Positions 11,500 through 24,564 are shown, counted from the stretch's first letter. The stretch is DNA of 64,000 bases from Strigops habroptila (GCF_004027225.2 NC_044289.2:10891761-10955760); one strand, 5' to 3'. Notes: a model not told the origin generated them from the sequence alone. Translations and numbers: made by a program.

Positions 11500-12100
11500 C
11501 TCCTCTTCGGCTCAGGGATGCAGGCGGGTGCTGCAGGCAGGAGGCGGATGGGGGGTCCCGGGATCTGGGGGGTCCTGGGTGGTGCCGGGTAGTGCCCGGG
11601 GCTGGGGGGTCCTGGAAACCCCGGGGGTGCCGGGGACTGGGAGGGTCCTGTCCGCTCCCTGCCCCTCCCGGCGGGGGGGTCTGCAGGCAAGGGGGTGCAA
11701 GGAGCCGGGCGGCTGCAAGACTTGGGGTGAATCGTGGAATAAAAGGGAGGGAGGAGCCGGAGCGGGCGGGAGGACCGGGAGGGGCGCGGGCGGCAGCGGC
11801 TCCCGATCCGCACTCCCCGCCACAGGGTGCGCTGAGCTCCGCCGGGGAAGGCTTTGGGAGCTGATGGAGAACGGCTCGGCCAGCCCGGGAGCCCCACTGG
11901 GCGGCAGCGGCAATGAGACGCTGGGCAGGATGCCCCGGCAGCCCCTGGAGCTGCAGGTGGTCACCATCCTGCTGGTGCTGGTCATCTGCGGGGTGGGCAT
12001 TGCAGGCAACGTGATGGTGGTGCTGGTGGTGCTGCGCACCAAGGACATGGTGACCCCCACCAACTGCTACCTGGTGAGCCTGGCGGTGGCCGACCTCATT
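11500..12100. promoter_or_regulatory. CpG-rich promoter region of TRHR3
   Basis: G+C and CpG content rises sharply from about 11.5 kb into exon 1. A TATA-like AATAAAAGGG sits at 11738-11747 on the plus strand, about 120 bp before the ATG, which would place the cap site near 11770 and give a 5' UTR of roughly 95 nt. Inferred from composition and position only. Confidence 0.45.
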
Positions 12101-12649
12101 GTGCTGCTGGCAGCCGGGCTGCCCAACATCTCGGAAGTGGTGGCCTCTTGGGTGTATGGCTACGTCGGCTGCCTCTGCATCACCTATTTGCAGTACTTGG
12201 GCATCAACATCTCTGCCTGGTCCATCACTGCCTTCACGGTGGAGCGTTACATTGCGATCTGCCACGCCATCAAAGCGCAGCTCCTGTGCACTGTGTCCCG
12301 TGCCAAGCGCATCATCTCCTCTCTGTGGCTCTTCACCTCCCTCTATTGCCTCATGTGGTTCTTCCTGGTGGACACGACCCAGGTCACCTTCTCAGATGGG
12401 GCACAAGTCAGCTGTGGCTATCGGGTCTCCAGGAGCCTTTATATGCCCATTTACTTCTTGGATTTTGCTGTCTTCTACATCATCCCATTGGGGCTGGCAA
12501 CTGTCCTCTATGGCCTCATTGCCCGCATCCTCTTCATGAGTGCCCTGCCCACCACCCTGCAGCACTCCTGCCCGGACTCCATGCACCAGGGCAGCTCCCT
12601 CAAGCTCTCCTGCTGGGGCAACAGGGGGGCCCTGAGCTCCCGCAAGCAG
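11864..12649 (+). CDS. TRHR3: TRHR3 coding exon 1 (TM1 to third loop)
   Basis: 262 codons from MENGSAS to SSRKQ, ending in phase 0 at a CAG|GTAGGT donor. It encodes the extracellular N-terminus, TM1-TM5 and most of the third intracellular loop. The human protein has the same SSRKQ-VTKM junction sequence. The upstream frame is open but GC-rich and has no family similarity, so the ATG at 11864 is the start. Confidence 0.92.
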
Positions 12650-15600
12650 GTAGGTGCTCCCTGCTGGACTGGGGCACGCTGGGCTGCAGGCAGCACTGTC
12701 TAGGGCTCAGTGCTTTAAGCAGCACTCTGTCAGGAGATGTGGTACCCCAATATTTTGCTTCCCTTTCTGGGGGAAGTGGAGAGGGTTGGTTTGTTGCACA
12801 GAAACACCCCCAAGCCCAGCTGGGGTCTGGCAGCACAGATGGGCTCCCCCTGCTTTGGCTGGGCTTGGAGTAGGACAGGGCTCCAGCATCACTCAGGAGA
12901 AGCAGGAGTGCAGGAATGTTTTCTGGCTAATTAACTGCTGATTGATTGCCTCTCCCAGGAGGGGAGTGATGAGTCATATTATTCCAGCGGGACTTGCCCA
13001 CCAGGCAGAGTCCTGGGCCGGCAACCTCAGATTTAAAAGGGCAAAGGGAAGGAAGAGCTGGCACAAGCTCATCCCTTGGCTGCAGCCCCCCAGTCCCTGC
13101 AGCTGGGGAAGGCACCTGGCGTCACAGTGGTATGTTTGCCTCTCCAAAACTCCTCTGCTATTCAGCTGTCAGTTCGCTCCCCATCTCCCTCTCCTCCCAT
13201 CTCCTTCTGCCCTTGTTCCTTCTCTTTCTCTGTCCACATGGACAGAGACTGTCTCTTGCCCGATCTCTTTTGGACAGGTCAGTGTCTAAACCTGGCTGTC
13301 TGCAGGAGGCCATCCCATTCTGTTTTCAGACTTTGAGTAGGCAGAGGCATGGCCCAATTTAAGGGAAAGGGCTGAATTTAGGAATCTGGCTTGAATTCTT
13401 GAAAACACCTGTTCTGTTGTGATTTACAGACTGCCTGAAATAGGCTTCAGCCTGTCCTAAAGTCCTCATGTTTCCAACTCGGTATATCTCATCGCCTGAC
13501 TTGTACAGGAACTTCCATTCCCTAGGAGAGATGATTCAGAGTTGTGGAGGGGAAGCAAGCAGCCCAGAGAACGTGCATTTCTTCATAAAATTCTAACTCT
13601 TTCCAGTTCAGCTTTTTCTCCCTTTTGCTCCAGCAAAGAAAGACTTAAAGCAACTCCTGACTCCTGCAAAAGTATTTGCCTGCTCTCCCAGGGGTGCTGG
13701 CTGCTGCGGGAGCCGCAGTCAGGGTGTTTGGCAGTGAGGTCTCTAGATACTACAAGGCGGTACCTAAAGGTGCAGGTGGATGTACATCTCTTTCCAGAGC
13801 AGCCAATTCAGGGGCTCCATCACCGGTGCCTCTAAAACTCAGAACTCCTGAGCAGGACAACGCAAGGTCTGAGTTTTGCTGTATTTATCACCTATAGGAG
13901 AAAGGGTCGCAGATTCAAACCCAAGCCACCTCCAAGCACGTATTTCACCTGCCCAAGAGGGACCACTAGAGGGAGCGGGATTCCTAAAAAAGGATGCTGC
14001 GGCTCAGGATGATGGTGCCTGGACGAGGAGGGGTGACTCTGGCTGGGGAGGAGTGTCTGTGGCCTCCTGGACAGGGGAAAGGCTGGACACTGCGCTACGA
14101 GAGGGTACGGGTTGGAAGGGCTGTGCGGGGATGCAAGATGCCGATCTTCTTGTATGGAGTGAGAAGGATGCTCCCAGTGGGTTTGCTTGAGGAGTTACCC
14201 CAGGCTTGGCCTGTGAAGGTGGAAGATGAGCTGCCCTTTAGCTTTGACATAGGGACTCAGGGTGTAGTCAGGGGTCTGTACATCAGATACCCTTGGCCAT
14301 CCAGCAACAACACTGGCTTACATGCTCAAAAGTGGATTTCAGCTAAGTATCAACTGTTCTAGTAAAACAAATCCCCTTCTGACTACAAACCCTTGTCTTG
14401 CTTCTATCCACAGCTCCTTTACAGCTGTTGTGTGCACACACTATGTACAACAGGGTTGTTGCAAAACACTTGTCAGAAAGATTGCTGTCCCTGAGCTGGT
14501 GCTTCTCTGAGGGATGCTTTGAGGCTACAGCAAAGCTCTGGCTTTTTTGGGTGCAGCTGGTTTTAGGGGGCCATAATTCAGGACTACTTCCAGTTAGGGA
14601 TAAATGTCCCAAACTCTCCTCAGCGGTGATTAGGTTCATCTTTCACATGAGCACCAAAAGTAAGTTCAGAGCACCTCAAGTGTGCTATGGTTACGTCAGC
14701 GACGTAGGGTGAGAAAAGGCAAGGAGACAGCTGCCATGTATGCAGACAACACTGAAGGTTTACTTCCCCATGACAGAGATATGAGAGTGAGTTTGGGATG
14801 GGTTTTATCCAGAGGAGACATCCTGTGTCCATACAACGTTGTAAAGTCGCACCCAGAACATGGTCCATATGAATGCTCAGCTTGAAAAGGCATATTTTAA
14901 TCCTACAGCAAGCTCAGGGCAAGGCTGCCTGTCCCAGCTTGTGGGCTGGATGCAGCATCCTCAGGGAGCACTGAAGGCATTTAGTGATATGGAGGTAATA
15001 AATCTTCATGGTGCTGTTTCCAGCTGGTTTTTCCCTCCCAGGACAAAGGCAGCTCACAGGGATGCAGGATGTGTAGTAGGAAACACTCGTTAGATGACAG
15101 CACTTTGTGGTCTTCTGTGGTGTAGAGGGAGGTGTTGGGAGCTTGCTTGGGTGGGAGCTGTGCGAGCTGGTATTTCCATAACCACCAGCCAAAAAGCAGG
15201 GGCAGTTATAGCTAAAAAGCTGATGAATCACTGGTTCTTTTCCAGACATTTCTTTTGGTCTCAGAAGAGACTGGAATGAACTTACTTTTCAGCCTTATTA
15301 GGATACACTCCCCCTGGTGTTGTCACTCGGATTCAGAGTTCACATCACTCTTCACAAACATCATGGGTTCCTTCATAGTAAAACAAGGCAGAAAGTTACA
15401 ACAGTCCAAAAGATGTTTCAGTCCCAGAAGGCAGCACATGAGCACTACCAATTAGCTTTAAAGGAGATATTTCAGCCAACAGAAACCTCCTGGCCAGAAG
15501 GGGCACCTGCCAGAGAGCAGAGCTAAGGGTATAAAAGCTCAGGGATTTATTCTTCTCAGCCCTTAGGGGAGTAACTTTGCATCTCAGGAACTGAGACAAC

Positions 15601-17718
15601 CACTGAGTGAGGAGTGCCTGTGACTCAGTGAGGGCATGCAGAGGTGTCATAGTTCACCTTCCCAGGACATATTTTGCAGCAACCCTGCTGCCTAGGACTG
15701 CTGAGATGTTGGAAAGACTCCCACCAATCTTACCCCCAAGACAGTCCTTTAACATGGACCCTTCCAGGCAGGATGGGGACATGTTCAGTCTCTGCATGGG
15801 ATGGAAAAGCACAGAGCCTGCCCTCATCTCCTAGGAGGAATAAACTATAGAGGGAATTCTGACTGAAAAGGTACATTGGATCACTTAACCTGAGGAGTTG
15901 GTTGAATTTTGCAGTTTTGTTCAGATAGACTTCATTCAGATTCTTGGGAAATAAACTTCAGATGCATCAAAAATATGGCAAAACCAATTCTCTCTGCAAA
16001 CTTTGAAGTGGGCCTGTGGAAGGCAGCAGGCTGGCTGAGTGCTCCATTGCTGCCACATCTATTTGCTATGAAGATGCTTAGAACAGCAAAGAACACAGGT
16101 CCCTTCCATAAGCGCTGCTCATGTGGCATATGTTGTTGAAGCCCAGGAAGGAGCAGATTTTGCTGACCTGGGATCAGGAGCTCTCTGTTCCCAGGTCTTG
16201 CAGTGCAGACCACAGCAAACATGCTGCAGTCTTAGCAAAAGCCTCAGCACTCACTGTATCACTGCAAGATCGTATTCTGGGAAGTGCCCTCACATTCCCA
16301 TTAAACAACATGCAGAAAAACACTTCTATTTTGGCCTCAGCTTGATAACAGTCCCTTTCTCGTAGGGGAAGTTTTGTTGCCACTACCAACCACCCCCGAT
16401 TTCTACTCACAGCATTAAAGGAAGGCTTGTGGTGAAGTAAAAAAAAGCACTCCAAGAAAAGCTGAGAGACTGTGAATGTGATCTAAGTGCTTATTTCCAT
16501 ACCAAGAACTGGAGTTATTGCACAACTCCCCCTCTGACGTTTGAAATGCCACTGCCTTAATATGCATGCAGCATCAGTGTTTACTCATAGTTTCCTCCTT
16601 GGAGATGTGTGTATTCTGTAAGTATTTGTTGGAGGATGGGTGTCACCTGCCAGAAATAGCTGTTGAAATTATTAGGATAGCTGGAGTTTCAGTACAAAAC
16701 CACATATTCTTAAACAAGCTTGACTTGATCTGAGGGCAATTACTGCTCACTTCTGAATTCTCAATATCTTCTCGTACATTAATGTAGTACTTTCCTAGTG
16801 TGTGCAAATTAAAATAACCCACACCAATTAGCTAAGAAACTTCCATATCAGCACAAGTAGGAATTTAAGACTCCAGACAGTCTGCTCTGCACCAGGAGCT
16901 TATTCCCTGGAACAACAGAGCAGGTGTAGGAAACCAGGAGATCCTGGGCAGGGAGTTGAGATCTATCCAATGGCATCCAAAAACTTAAATCCCCACTTTT
17001 GGACAAGTTTCCATCCGAAACCAGGAAATTTCCCCATTATTTTATTGTTATGTACAATTTTCAGATTTGCTTTCTGGTACAGAAATTTCCATGATTATCA
17101 CCATGGTAGGTGAAAACCTATAATTTAAAGGGTTTATTTATGCAAGTTTGTTTCATGAACAGAATGGATTCACAGAGGAATAGCCTAATGGTTTGGGTGC
17201 CTACTTAAAGAGCTTAAAGAGTGATATAAGTAATATGTAGGCTGAATTAGCTATCTGCACCATTTCTCCAGGTGAGAAAGCTCCTCTGGACATTTAGCAT
17301 CATCTGACTATTTCTCTTTTTGTATATCCCCATTGGCAAGGTGACCAAGATGCTGGCTGTCGTAGTGGTCCTCTTTGCCCTTCTGTGGATGCCTTATCGC
17401 ACACTGGTTGTGGTGAACTCCTTCATGGATCCTCCATACCTGAACATCTGGTTCCTTCTCTTCTGCCGCATGTGCATCTACCTGAACAGTGCCATCAACC
17501 CCATCATCTACAACCTCATGTCACAGAAGTTCAGGGCTGCCTTTAGGAAGTTATGCAAGTGTGAAGCAAAGAGTGCTGAGAATGCCATGCCATACACAGC
17601 CCCGGTGTACTACAGCATTATGAAGGACCATTCCCATGATAGCTCTGATCACAACACCAAACAAGAAGATCTGAACATTCTCCCTGCACCTGCAAAGAAG
17701 AACAAGCCTGCCAAATAA
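11864..17718 (+). CDS. TRHR3: Thyrotropin-releasing hormone receptor paralogue, probably TRHR3
   Basis: Class A G-protein-coupled receptor of the plasma membrane. TRH receptors couple mainly to Gq and phospholipase C. CDS is join(11864..12649, 17341..17718), 387 aa (human TRHR 398). Visible: N-glycosylation sites at N3 and N17, GNVMVVLVV in TM1, SLAVAD with Asp77 in TM2, ERY at 127-129, WMPYR in TM6, NPIIY at 315-319, and likely palmitoylated Cys334 and Cys336. All four residues known to bind TRH in human TRHR (Tyr106, Asn110, Arg283, Arg306) are kept as Tyr111, Asn115, Arg282 and Arg305, so it should bind TRH. N-terminus, third intracellular loop and tail differ from TRHR1. The symbol rests on genomic neighbourhood and on the report that chicken keeps TRHR1 and TRHR3; TRHR2 is the alternative. 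Confidence 0.9.
12650..17340 (+). other. TRHR3 intron
   Basis: A 4.7 kb intron, donor GTAGGT, acceptor after the tract TTTCTCTTTTTGTATATCCC ending in GGCAAG. The AAG acceptor is less usual than CAG or TAG. No repeat or nested gene was recognised. Confidence 0.85.
17341..17718 (+). CDS. TRHR3: TRHR3 coding exon 2 (TM6, TM7, tail)
   Basis: 125 codons plus TAA. Begins [20 protein letters not shown] (TM6 with the TRH-binding Arg282), then [18 protein letters not shown] (TM7 with Arg305), helix 8 with the LCKC palmitoylation-type motif, and a serine- and lysine-containing tail ending NKPAK. Confidence 0.93.
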   Translation: MTKMLAVVVVLFALLWMPYRTLVVVNSFMDPPYLNIWFLLFCRMCIYLNSAINPIIYNLMSQKFRAAFRKLCKCEAKSAENAMPYTAPVYYSIMKDHSHDSSDHNTKQEDLNILPAPAKKNKPAK

Positions 17719-18919
17719 ATCCTGGGACCCTTAAACAATGCGGGCAGTGGGAGCTATGCAGCTGTATGCACTGTGTTGGGAAAGTGCCAACAGAAATTGC
17801 TTTGGCATTGCAGCAGGCTTAATTTAATACCTCTCTGGGGCATTTAACAAAGCAGATTCTTAGAGACAAATTAATTTGCTTTTCCTTACCACTAATTTAT
17901 TCTTGCTTGGTGAAGCACAGGTTAATGTTTAGCATCTTTAAATATTTGTAGTTAAATATAGCAGTGCAACAGCATTCTGTGTTAAGTGCAAGTGCAGTTG
18001 TTTGTTGAGTTGGGCCAGAGCATTGAAAGGAAATCCAGGAAGAGAATGGCATCCAAGGAAAAAACCCACCTCTTTCTGCTGGACTAGTTTTCTTACAGGG
18101 TGAGATTTCACCCAAATTTACATGCCTGTAACTCACATACCCCTTATGAGCTGCTCCTCTAGAGTCCTTTTAGAGTTAATAGGGACAATTAGGCACTTCT
18201 AGGTAGCGGCTCCTCTCACCTCAACATGGTCTTTTAAGCAACAGTGTACCCACTGAGGAGATGAATGCCTCCCAGAGGTGACTATTTCTGTCCATTGACT
18301 GTAAAGGGACTTTCTCAGGTGGAGACTCCTACACTACGGGTAACTGAAGTTGGGTGTCACGAAGCTCACCCCATGCCTCTGGAAATATTGCAGTGCTGGT
18401 AGCACATAAACCCAAGGTCCAGACCAGTCGGATTTGTTACAGAAAAATTAACAAACTAATAATGAGTGTTTCCTCAGGTAACAGTGATAATTCCAAGATT
18501 GTGGTCTAAGCTTCTTTTGGATAATTTTACCTTTTTCTGGCCCAATTCCTCTAGTTGCTTCAGCTGGACACCATAGCCTTGTCCTGTAAGCCCCAGTGTG
18601 ATGTAGCTGTGTACTGTGGAGCAGCATTCTTCTCCATCCTAGCTACACAGTTGCATTTCAGTGGCAGAAACAAGTCTCTTGCTTCCTGAGAATAATTTGT
18701 GAAAGTGCATCAAGTGTTTTGTGATAAGTAACACACTGATTATAAGACATTAATGATTCTAATTGCTGCTATCATCTTGTGAGAAAAGTGGATATTCATA
18801 ACCTGCAGCATTCAAGAAACCAACTCAAGGACACTTGCCCCAGATTTTCAAAAGACTGGACTAGGAGTAAAATGAAAAAGATTACACATGAGCCAAATGC
18901 TAAGGCTCTTCTCTTGCCA

Positions 18920-18925
18920 AATAAA
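18920..18925 (+). terminator. Candidate TRHR3 poly(A) signal
   Basis: AATAAA 1.2 kb after the TRHR3 stop. An earlier AATAAA overlaps the stop codon itself (17714-17719) and is unlikely to be used. No transcript evidence is available from sequence. Confidence 0.3.
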
Positions 18926-21900
18926 ACAAGTGTCAGCCACCAGTAACCCTCAAGTGACTGTAAAACATTCCTTGAAGAGCCAGTTCAGCCTCACTTGTTG
19001 CCCTGGTTTCAGCCAATGTTAAAGATGTTAAATAATCATTCTGCATCTATGCGAAATCACTTCTCTGGGCAAATCAGAACAAGACCTCACCTCATACTGA
19101 TGTGTGGGGAACTGCCCAGGACCTATTTCATTTTAGTGTAGGGTGGCTTTGCATATATGGAGATTATATTGTGAGTTATTAAACTATAATCTACTTTGCC
19201 TCCAAAATAACTGTAGGATGAGGGAAGATAATATCGGTTTTTTGCAATTATTTGAAATGGTGTCTGTTTGAAATGTAAGGATTCATACTATTTTTGTGCT
19301 CTTTTGTGTATTGTATATTGAGAATTCAGGAACAAAACTTCTCTTCATTGTTGTTAAAGGAGTTCTCTACAGGAGTTTGGGATTTGCTTCTTGAAGAATA
19401 TGGAAATGATTTTGCTGCTATGTGAGAAATTTATTCCACTTAGCAAAAGAAACTAGGAATTGGAACAATTTGCTTGTAACGATCTTTTCTTTAGTACAGA
19501 TTTTTTTCCCCCCATAGAAGAGATTTTTCCTTAGCAGCTCAGAACACCCATTGATAGAAGTATCTGCAGACAAACCAGATCAGTAAGGGTCAGGATGCCT
19601 TGAAGTAACACACAGCTAAGGCGAAGGAGGAGGAAGGTGAGTCCTGGGGCAGCTGCTGGTCCTCTGAACATGTCAAAATCCAGGTTTGGATGTTTCAGCT
19701 CTTACCTTTGGATGTGTTGGGCTGGGCTGAGGCTAACAGTAACATCTTATTGTATAGCCCAGAGCTAAACTTGCTTCTTGTGCTAATGACACCTTCTTGC
19801 AATGCATCAGAGTTATCTTCTCAGAACATAACAGCTTAATCCCCTTAAGCCACTCCATACCCTATCTAGCCTGCACAGGAATTAATTTTCTCCATCTTCA
19901 AAGTCAACTGTGGCTTGCAGCTCCCTGGGGCACAGATCCCTGAGCACACAGGCACCTATGGGCGCACACATGCACACGCTGCCAGCTCTGGCAGCCAGAC
20001 ACCTAGAGGGAGCAGCGCCACATCCTCTCCTTTCCCCTTTCCCTCCCTGCTCCATTCTTAGCGGTTCAGTACATTGGAGACAGCCCGCAAGCCCAGTGAG
20101 GTTGGAGAGGAGGAAGAGCTGAGGCTAGGACTCTGCATCCCTGTGCTGTTTGCATTATTACAGTAATTAGATCATGAGAGCAAAGCTAGGCCCTTGGTGG
20201 TGTGGTGCTGGCAGCTATGGAGGATGGTGCCTCTCGGGCCCTCAAGCGCAGGCAGCATCTCCTTGGGAACAGGCTGTCCTGTGTCCCCCAGCCCTTCACC
20301 CCATGGCTGCAGGTGCAGAAAGCGGCAGGAAAGCCAGCTTTGCCCTGAGGCCACGTGGGAAGAGGATTTACTGTCCAAGCTCAGAAACTCACCTGCATCC
20401 TGACCTAAGGCATTTCTCAGGCATGGAATGTGCAGTTTGACAGGTGGCCTTGATCTCTGCAAACCCAACTATCACCTCAACCCTGAAGCCTCACCAGCAG
20501 GATCTTTTCCACCTTCCCATCACATTTCCAGTCTTCACCGTTCCCCTTCATGCTTTCTTCCCCCAGTCAGAGACAGAGACATCCTAAAAGCAGTATTCTC
20601 TTAATTAAACTTCAGCCCCAGGCCAACAGCTAATTGATAGTTCTGAAATTTTTGTGCAACATACTTAGTATTCAATTAAACCCCAGTTCTCTTCTCCCCT
20701 TTCTGCCCTTACGTGCCAAGTACTGCATGACCCTTTGTTATTTTTTGAGAAGTAATTGGCGGATAAATTCCCTCAGCACCACGAGATCTCCAGCAAATGC
20801 ACCAGAGCATTAAACTCTGGAGATGAGGAATGAGTTCCAGCTCCTTTCCCCTGCACGTATTCTGACATGTTAAGAGGAGTTGAGAGAGTTTTAGGTGGAA
20901 GTGGAGGCAGAAGGTCAGCACTCAGCTTGCTAAGGAGATGCTGGTTGAGAGGACAGGCAGCTGCATGCTGTCGGGAAATAAATCACTAGCAGAAAGGAAT
21001 GAAAAGAAAGAACTCATCACACTGTAACTTCCTCTGGATAGCCAGGGTCTGAATAAAATCCTTTATTCCTTGTAAGGAATCAAAGAACCCCCTTTGAGTT
21101 TCAGTCTGGATTACCTTGTACCCTGCAACACCCCACCCTCCTCATAACATCTGAAGCTGTATTTTACCCTCAGCATTCATTTAGTCTCAACAGCATGAGC
21201 GTAGGCTGCGAGCTTATAAATATGCCACCAAATAGAGAATCTACTACCCCTAAATAATTTACCATGTTGAAGCTGCCTCTCAATTTGATCTAACCTGTTA
21301 GCTCATTATTTCTAACCCAAGTCCTTCCAGTGCTTTTTAACCTGGTAAAATGCCATCTGCTTTCTTCAGTTACAAGCAAACAAGTCCCCTGGCAGGAAAG
21401 GAGGGACCTGGCCCTGCTGCAGAGCCCTGAGCAGAGGGGATGAATGTGTGCGCAGCGCAGAGAGGCAGACAGAGGAGGCAGTGGCCTGGGTGAGGTTTAT
21501 GAGCCTGAAGAATCATGGGTTGGCTGAAGCTCATGGCATTCAGCTGAGACTTTCGTTTTAGGAGACACCACATCCAGCATGTTTACCTGAATCTGGCTGG
21601 TCCCAATGAGTTGGTGATAGAGGCTACACAGTAATATCACCTCTTTGTGGTGCATAGATGGATTCCCAGCAAGGGTTATTTACTCCTGCAAGACAGGAGT
21701 AATAATTTAAACAGAAGTTTAAATAACTTACCAAAATCTTCAGTTTAAGCCGCAGTCAGTTGCCTTCTTACCTTGTCTCTAGATTCGGGTGGTGGAAAGG
21801 CACTTTCAGGAGGGAAATTGGGCTTCTACACCAGCCTGTGCCAGAGGAGAGTACGGCCATGCTGATGGCTCTTTGGGAGACCCTCTCTCCCCTTTGATCC

Positions 21901-24558
21901 TGGCCAGGATCCCAGGACCCAGCCTGCCCCAGGGCCACGTTATGGAGTAACCCACAAGACACCAGCAGTTCCCTAAAAAAGGGACAAAAAGACCAGGAGG
22001 GCACCCAGCACCTCCCTGCAACCAGAGCAGGCTATTATAGCTTGGCTTCCGCTCTGCGGTACGATCCTGTAAAGAACACATTACCAAGATTAAAATAGTG
22101 GCACCTTTAAATTAGTAACATTTGGGTCACCGAAGAGGATGCTGAGCTACTGCTTACATTTTTTGGAGCCACAAGAGAGGGTGAACCACACATTAGGGAA
22201 TGAATTAGATTCAGCCCCTTTCCAATCTGGTCTGGCCCCTGGCTGCTGCTTTGAACTAATTAGTTCAAGCAGGCCCCAATGAAGGGGCAGCTAATAAAGC
22301 CTTGGGCAGAGTCCTCCAGCGGTGTCAATGTACTCACTCAGCAGTTACTTGTTCATTTTGCAATTCGTGTTTCTGCAGTGCTCCCCTGGACCTGCCTCCT
22401 CTCCCTGCTCGCTCAGAGGGTGCTCCTCAGCACTCTCCAAACCACAGCATCCACTGCAGGGAGTGTGCTGCGATTCACAGTGGATCAAAGTCTAATTTAC
22501 TAAAATACCCTCAGTTTAGCAGTTAACCAGTCCTTCGCATTTATACCCTGCCTTTAAGAGCTTTCCCAAGGAGAAGGTCCTGGGGTGGTCCCGGTGCTAA
22601 TGTGATTTTGAGGTTGTTAGTGAGGCCCCACTGTATTCCCGTGCTGGCTGATCCTGCCTGTGCTGCACAGTATGGGTGGCTGCATAGAGGAAATAAACTA
22701 AAAGCAACTATTTCCAGCCATGCAGTGCCAGTGTTTCTGGTAGAAGAAGAGAGAAGAGGGTGGCCACCATGGGGCCCCTTGCTGATAGCCCTGAGCAGGG
22801 CATGGCATGCCCTTGGCTTAGCTGGGTGGGATGGGAAAGCTTTCAGAGCTGGGGCTGGAGGCTAAGCTGGGGCCAGGCATGGGAAGTTGGTTCCCTAGAG
22901 TTGCGAACAGTGGCTGTTCCCGGATGCGTTAATGCTCCCAGACTCACTTTGGCTTCCTCCAGGACAGCTGCCGGAGCGAAGGTGGTGATGCAGCACCAGC
23001 CCCATTTCTGGCTGGAGCACAATAACCCCTCAGTGCTTCCCAGCACCAGCTCGCTGCTGAGACCACCTTCACCCCAGCTCTGGCCCTTCCTCTCATGCAG
23101 AAACAAAGGCCAAGAGAGGGGGATGCTCCCGAGAGCCCCGATGTCCCACAAGACCGGTGGAGGGCAGCATGGCCATCCCCAGCACTCCTGGGCAGGTCAC
23201 TCTCAAAGGACACCGGGGCTCAGATTGCACCTTCCCTCCCACTGCTAAGGCTGCTGAGGCTAAGGCTGCTGCCCTTCAGACACAGGATCAGGCCAGTGCC
23301 TTTATCCCGGTTCTCACATGTCGGACACCTCCCTGCCCGCACCCGGTGACGCTTGGCTGGGGCAGTGTAGGGGACATTACCCCCGAGACCAGCAGCTCCC
23401 GAAGCAGAGACCCAGCACTGTTCCCTCTACCCTGGGGAAGGGGCCTTTGTCAGTATTTTTTAAGCAATACGTCATTGCTTTAGCAGCAGAGCCACCACCC
23501 TCCCTGCTGCCTCTGCCACACAAGGGCCAAAGATCTGCTCCATTCATCAGCCTGTGATTTAAGAGGTGCATAAGGCTCCAGTTACCCCCTGCCCCCAGCC
23601 TCCTCCCAGCGACTGGATGAATGAAATGCTGCTGGTTCCTCCCATACCAGAAGCAAAACCAGCCAAGAGGAGAGTACGGCCATGATTTCACTAAACTCAG
23701 CTCCCCAAGCCTTTACCAAAGCACAAAATCTTCCACCACATGACCCCTCAGCTTCTCTGGATTTACCCAGAGGTCCTGCTGCCCATGGAGGCTGAGCCTG
23801 TGTCCCACCAGCCTCTCCACGCAGCCCAGCTTTGCTCATGTGAGACACTCCAGAAATAGAAAAGGGATTGAAGGTTTCGGCTACTCTGGATTCCTCAGGC
23901 CCCCGGGCCCTGCTGCCCCTGGCTGGCGCTGCGCTCTGCTCTCCCATCCTCCTCCATAAATCACTCTTCCCCAGGCTACCATTTCCCTGTCCCTCATGCC
24001 TGCCTTTCCTCTCACTTTGGCTGTTTCAAGAGGCTGAGCGAGAAGATGGGCCATGGGCAGAGGAGAACCACTTTTCACCAAACCCAGGAGGACCACAGCT
24101 CTGAAGGAGCAGGCAGTGACACACAGCTTGCAGGAAACTTGGCAGCAGCCCTGGAGTTTGGAGGCAGCGAAGGGACCTGTCAGCGGCTGTCTGCATTGCC
24201 CGGGTGGGATTCAGGCCAGCGAGCTGCCTTTCCTGCTGGCCCCATGCAACCTCAGGTGGAGGCCAGTGCGATGGTAGCACACACAGCTTGCTGAGAGAGC
24301 TGGAGGTGTCCTCAAACAAATGGCACCAAACTTCTAGAAAGCAATAAGGGAAAACAATTATCTTTGCAAAGTATCCCCCCATCAACAAAAAATTCAAGGT
24401 TTTGAAACAGATATTGGGAAAAAGCTAAAAACCATCCAGATGCCACCTATGAAATTCCAAACCACAAGTTGATGAACAATCCTTTAAGACTGGAGTGACT
24501 ATGTCAACCTGGAGATGCTCCTGCAAAGATCCACATGGATACAGTGAGCAGATAACTG
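18926..24558. other. Intergenic TRHR3 to JPH2
   Basis: About 5.6 kb between convergent genes. No coding exon with family similarity was recognised. An 18-bp perfect palindrome lies at 22251-22268. Open frames near 22.8-24.4 kb on both strands are short and compositionally biased. Confidence 0.5.
22251..22268. repeat. Perfect 18-bp palindrome
   Basis: TTGAACTAATTAGTTCAA reads the same on both strands and has a TAATTA core, the kind bound by homeodomain dimers. No function can be assigned from sequence alone. Confidence 0.5.
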
Positions 24559-24564
24559 TTTATT
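24559..24564 (-). terminator. Candidate JPH2 poly(A) signal
   Basis: TTTATT on the plus strand is AATAAA on the minus strand, in the context AATAATAAACAG. It is the first canonical hexamer I found downstream of the JPH2 stop and would give a 3' end about 3 kb from it, or a shorter UTR if the region is spliced. Confidence 0.35.

Noticed and set aside
11139-11897. Long frames on both strands upstream of TRHR3 (for example 11199-11897 minus and the upstream part of the exon 1 frame)
   Set aside because: They lie in the CpG-rich promoter and are open because stop codons are rare in such DNA. The receptor family start MENG is at 11864.
11468-12265. Minus-strand 265-codon frame over TRHR3 exon 1
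   Set aside because: Shadow of the receptor exon; His- and Gln-rich antisense translation typical of a Leu/Val-rich sense frame.
22760-23248. 162-codon plus-strand frame in the gap between TRHR3 and JPH2
   Set aside because: No domain, no splice-supported partner exons, and competing frames of similar length on both strands.
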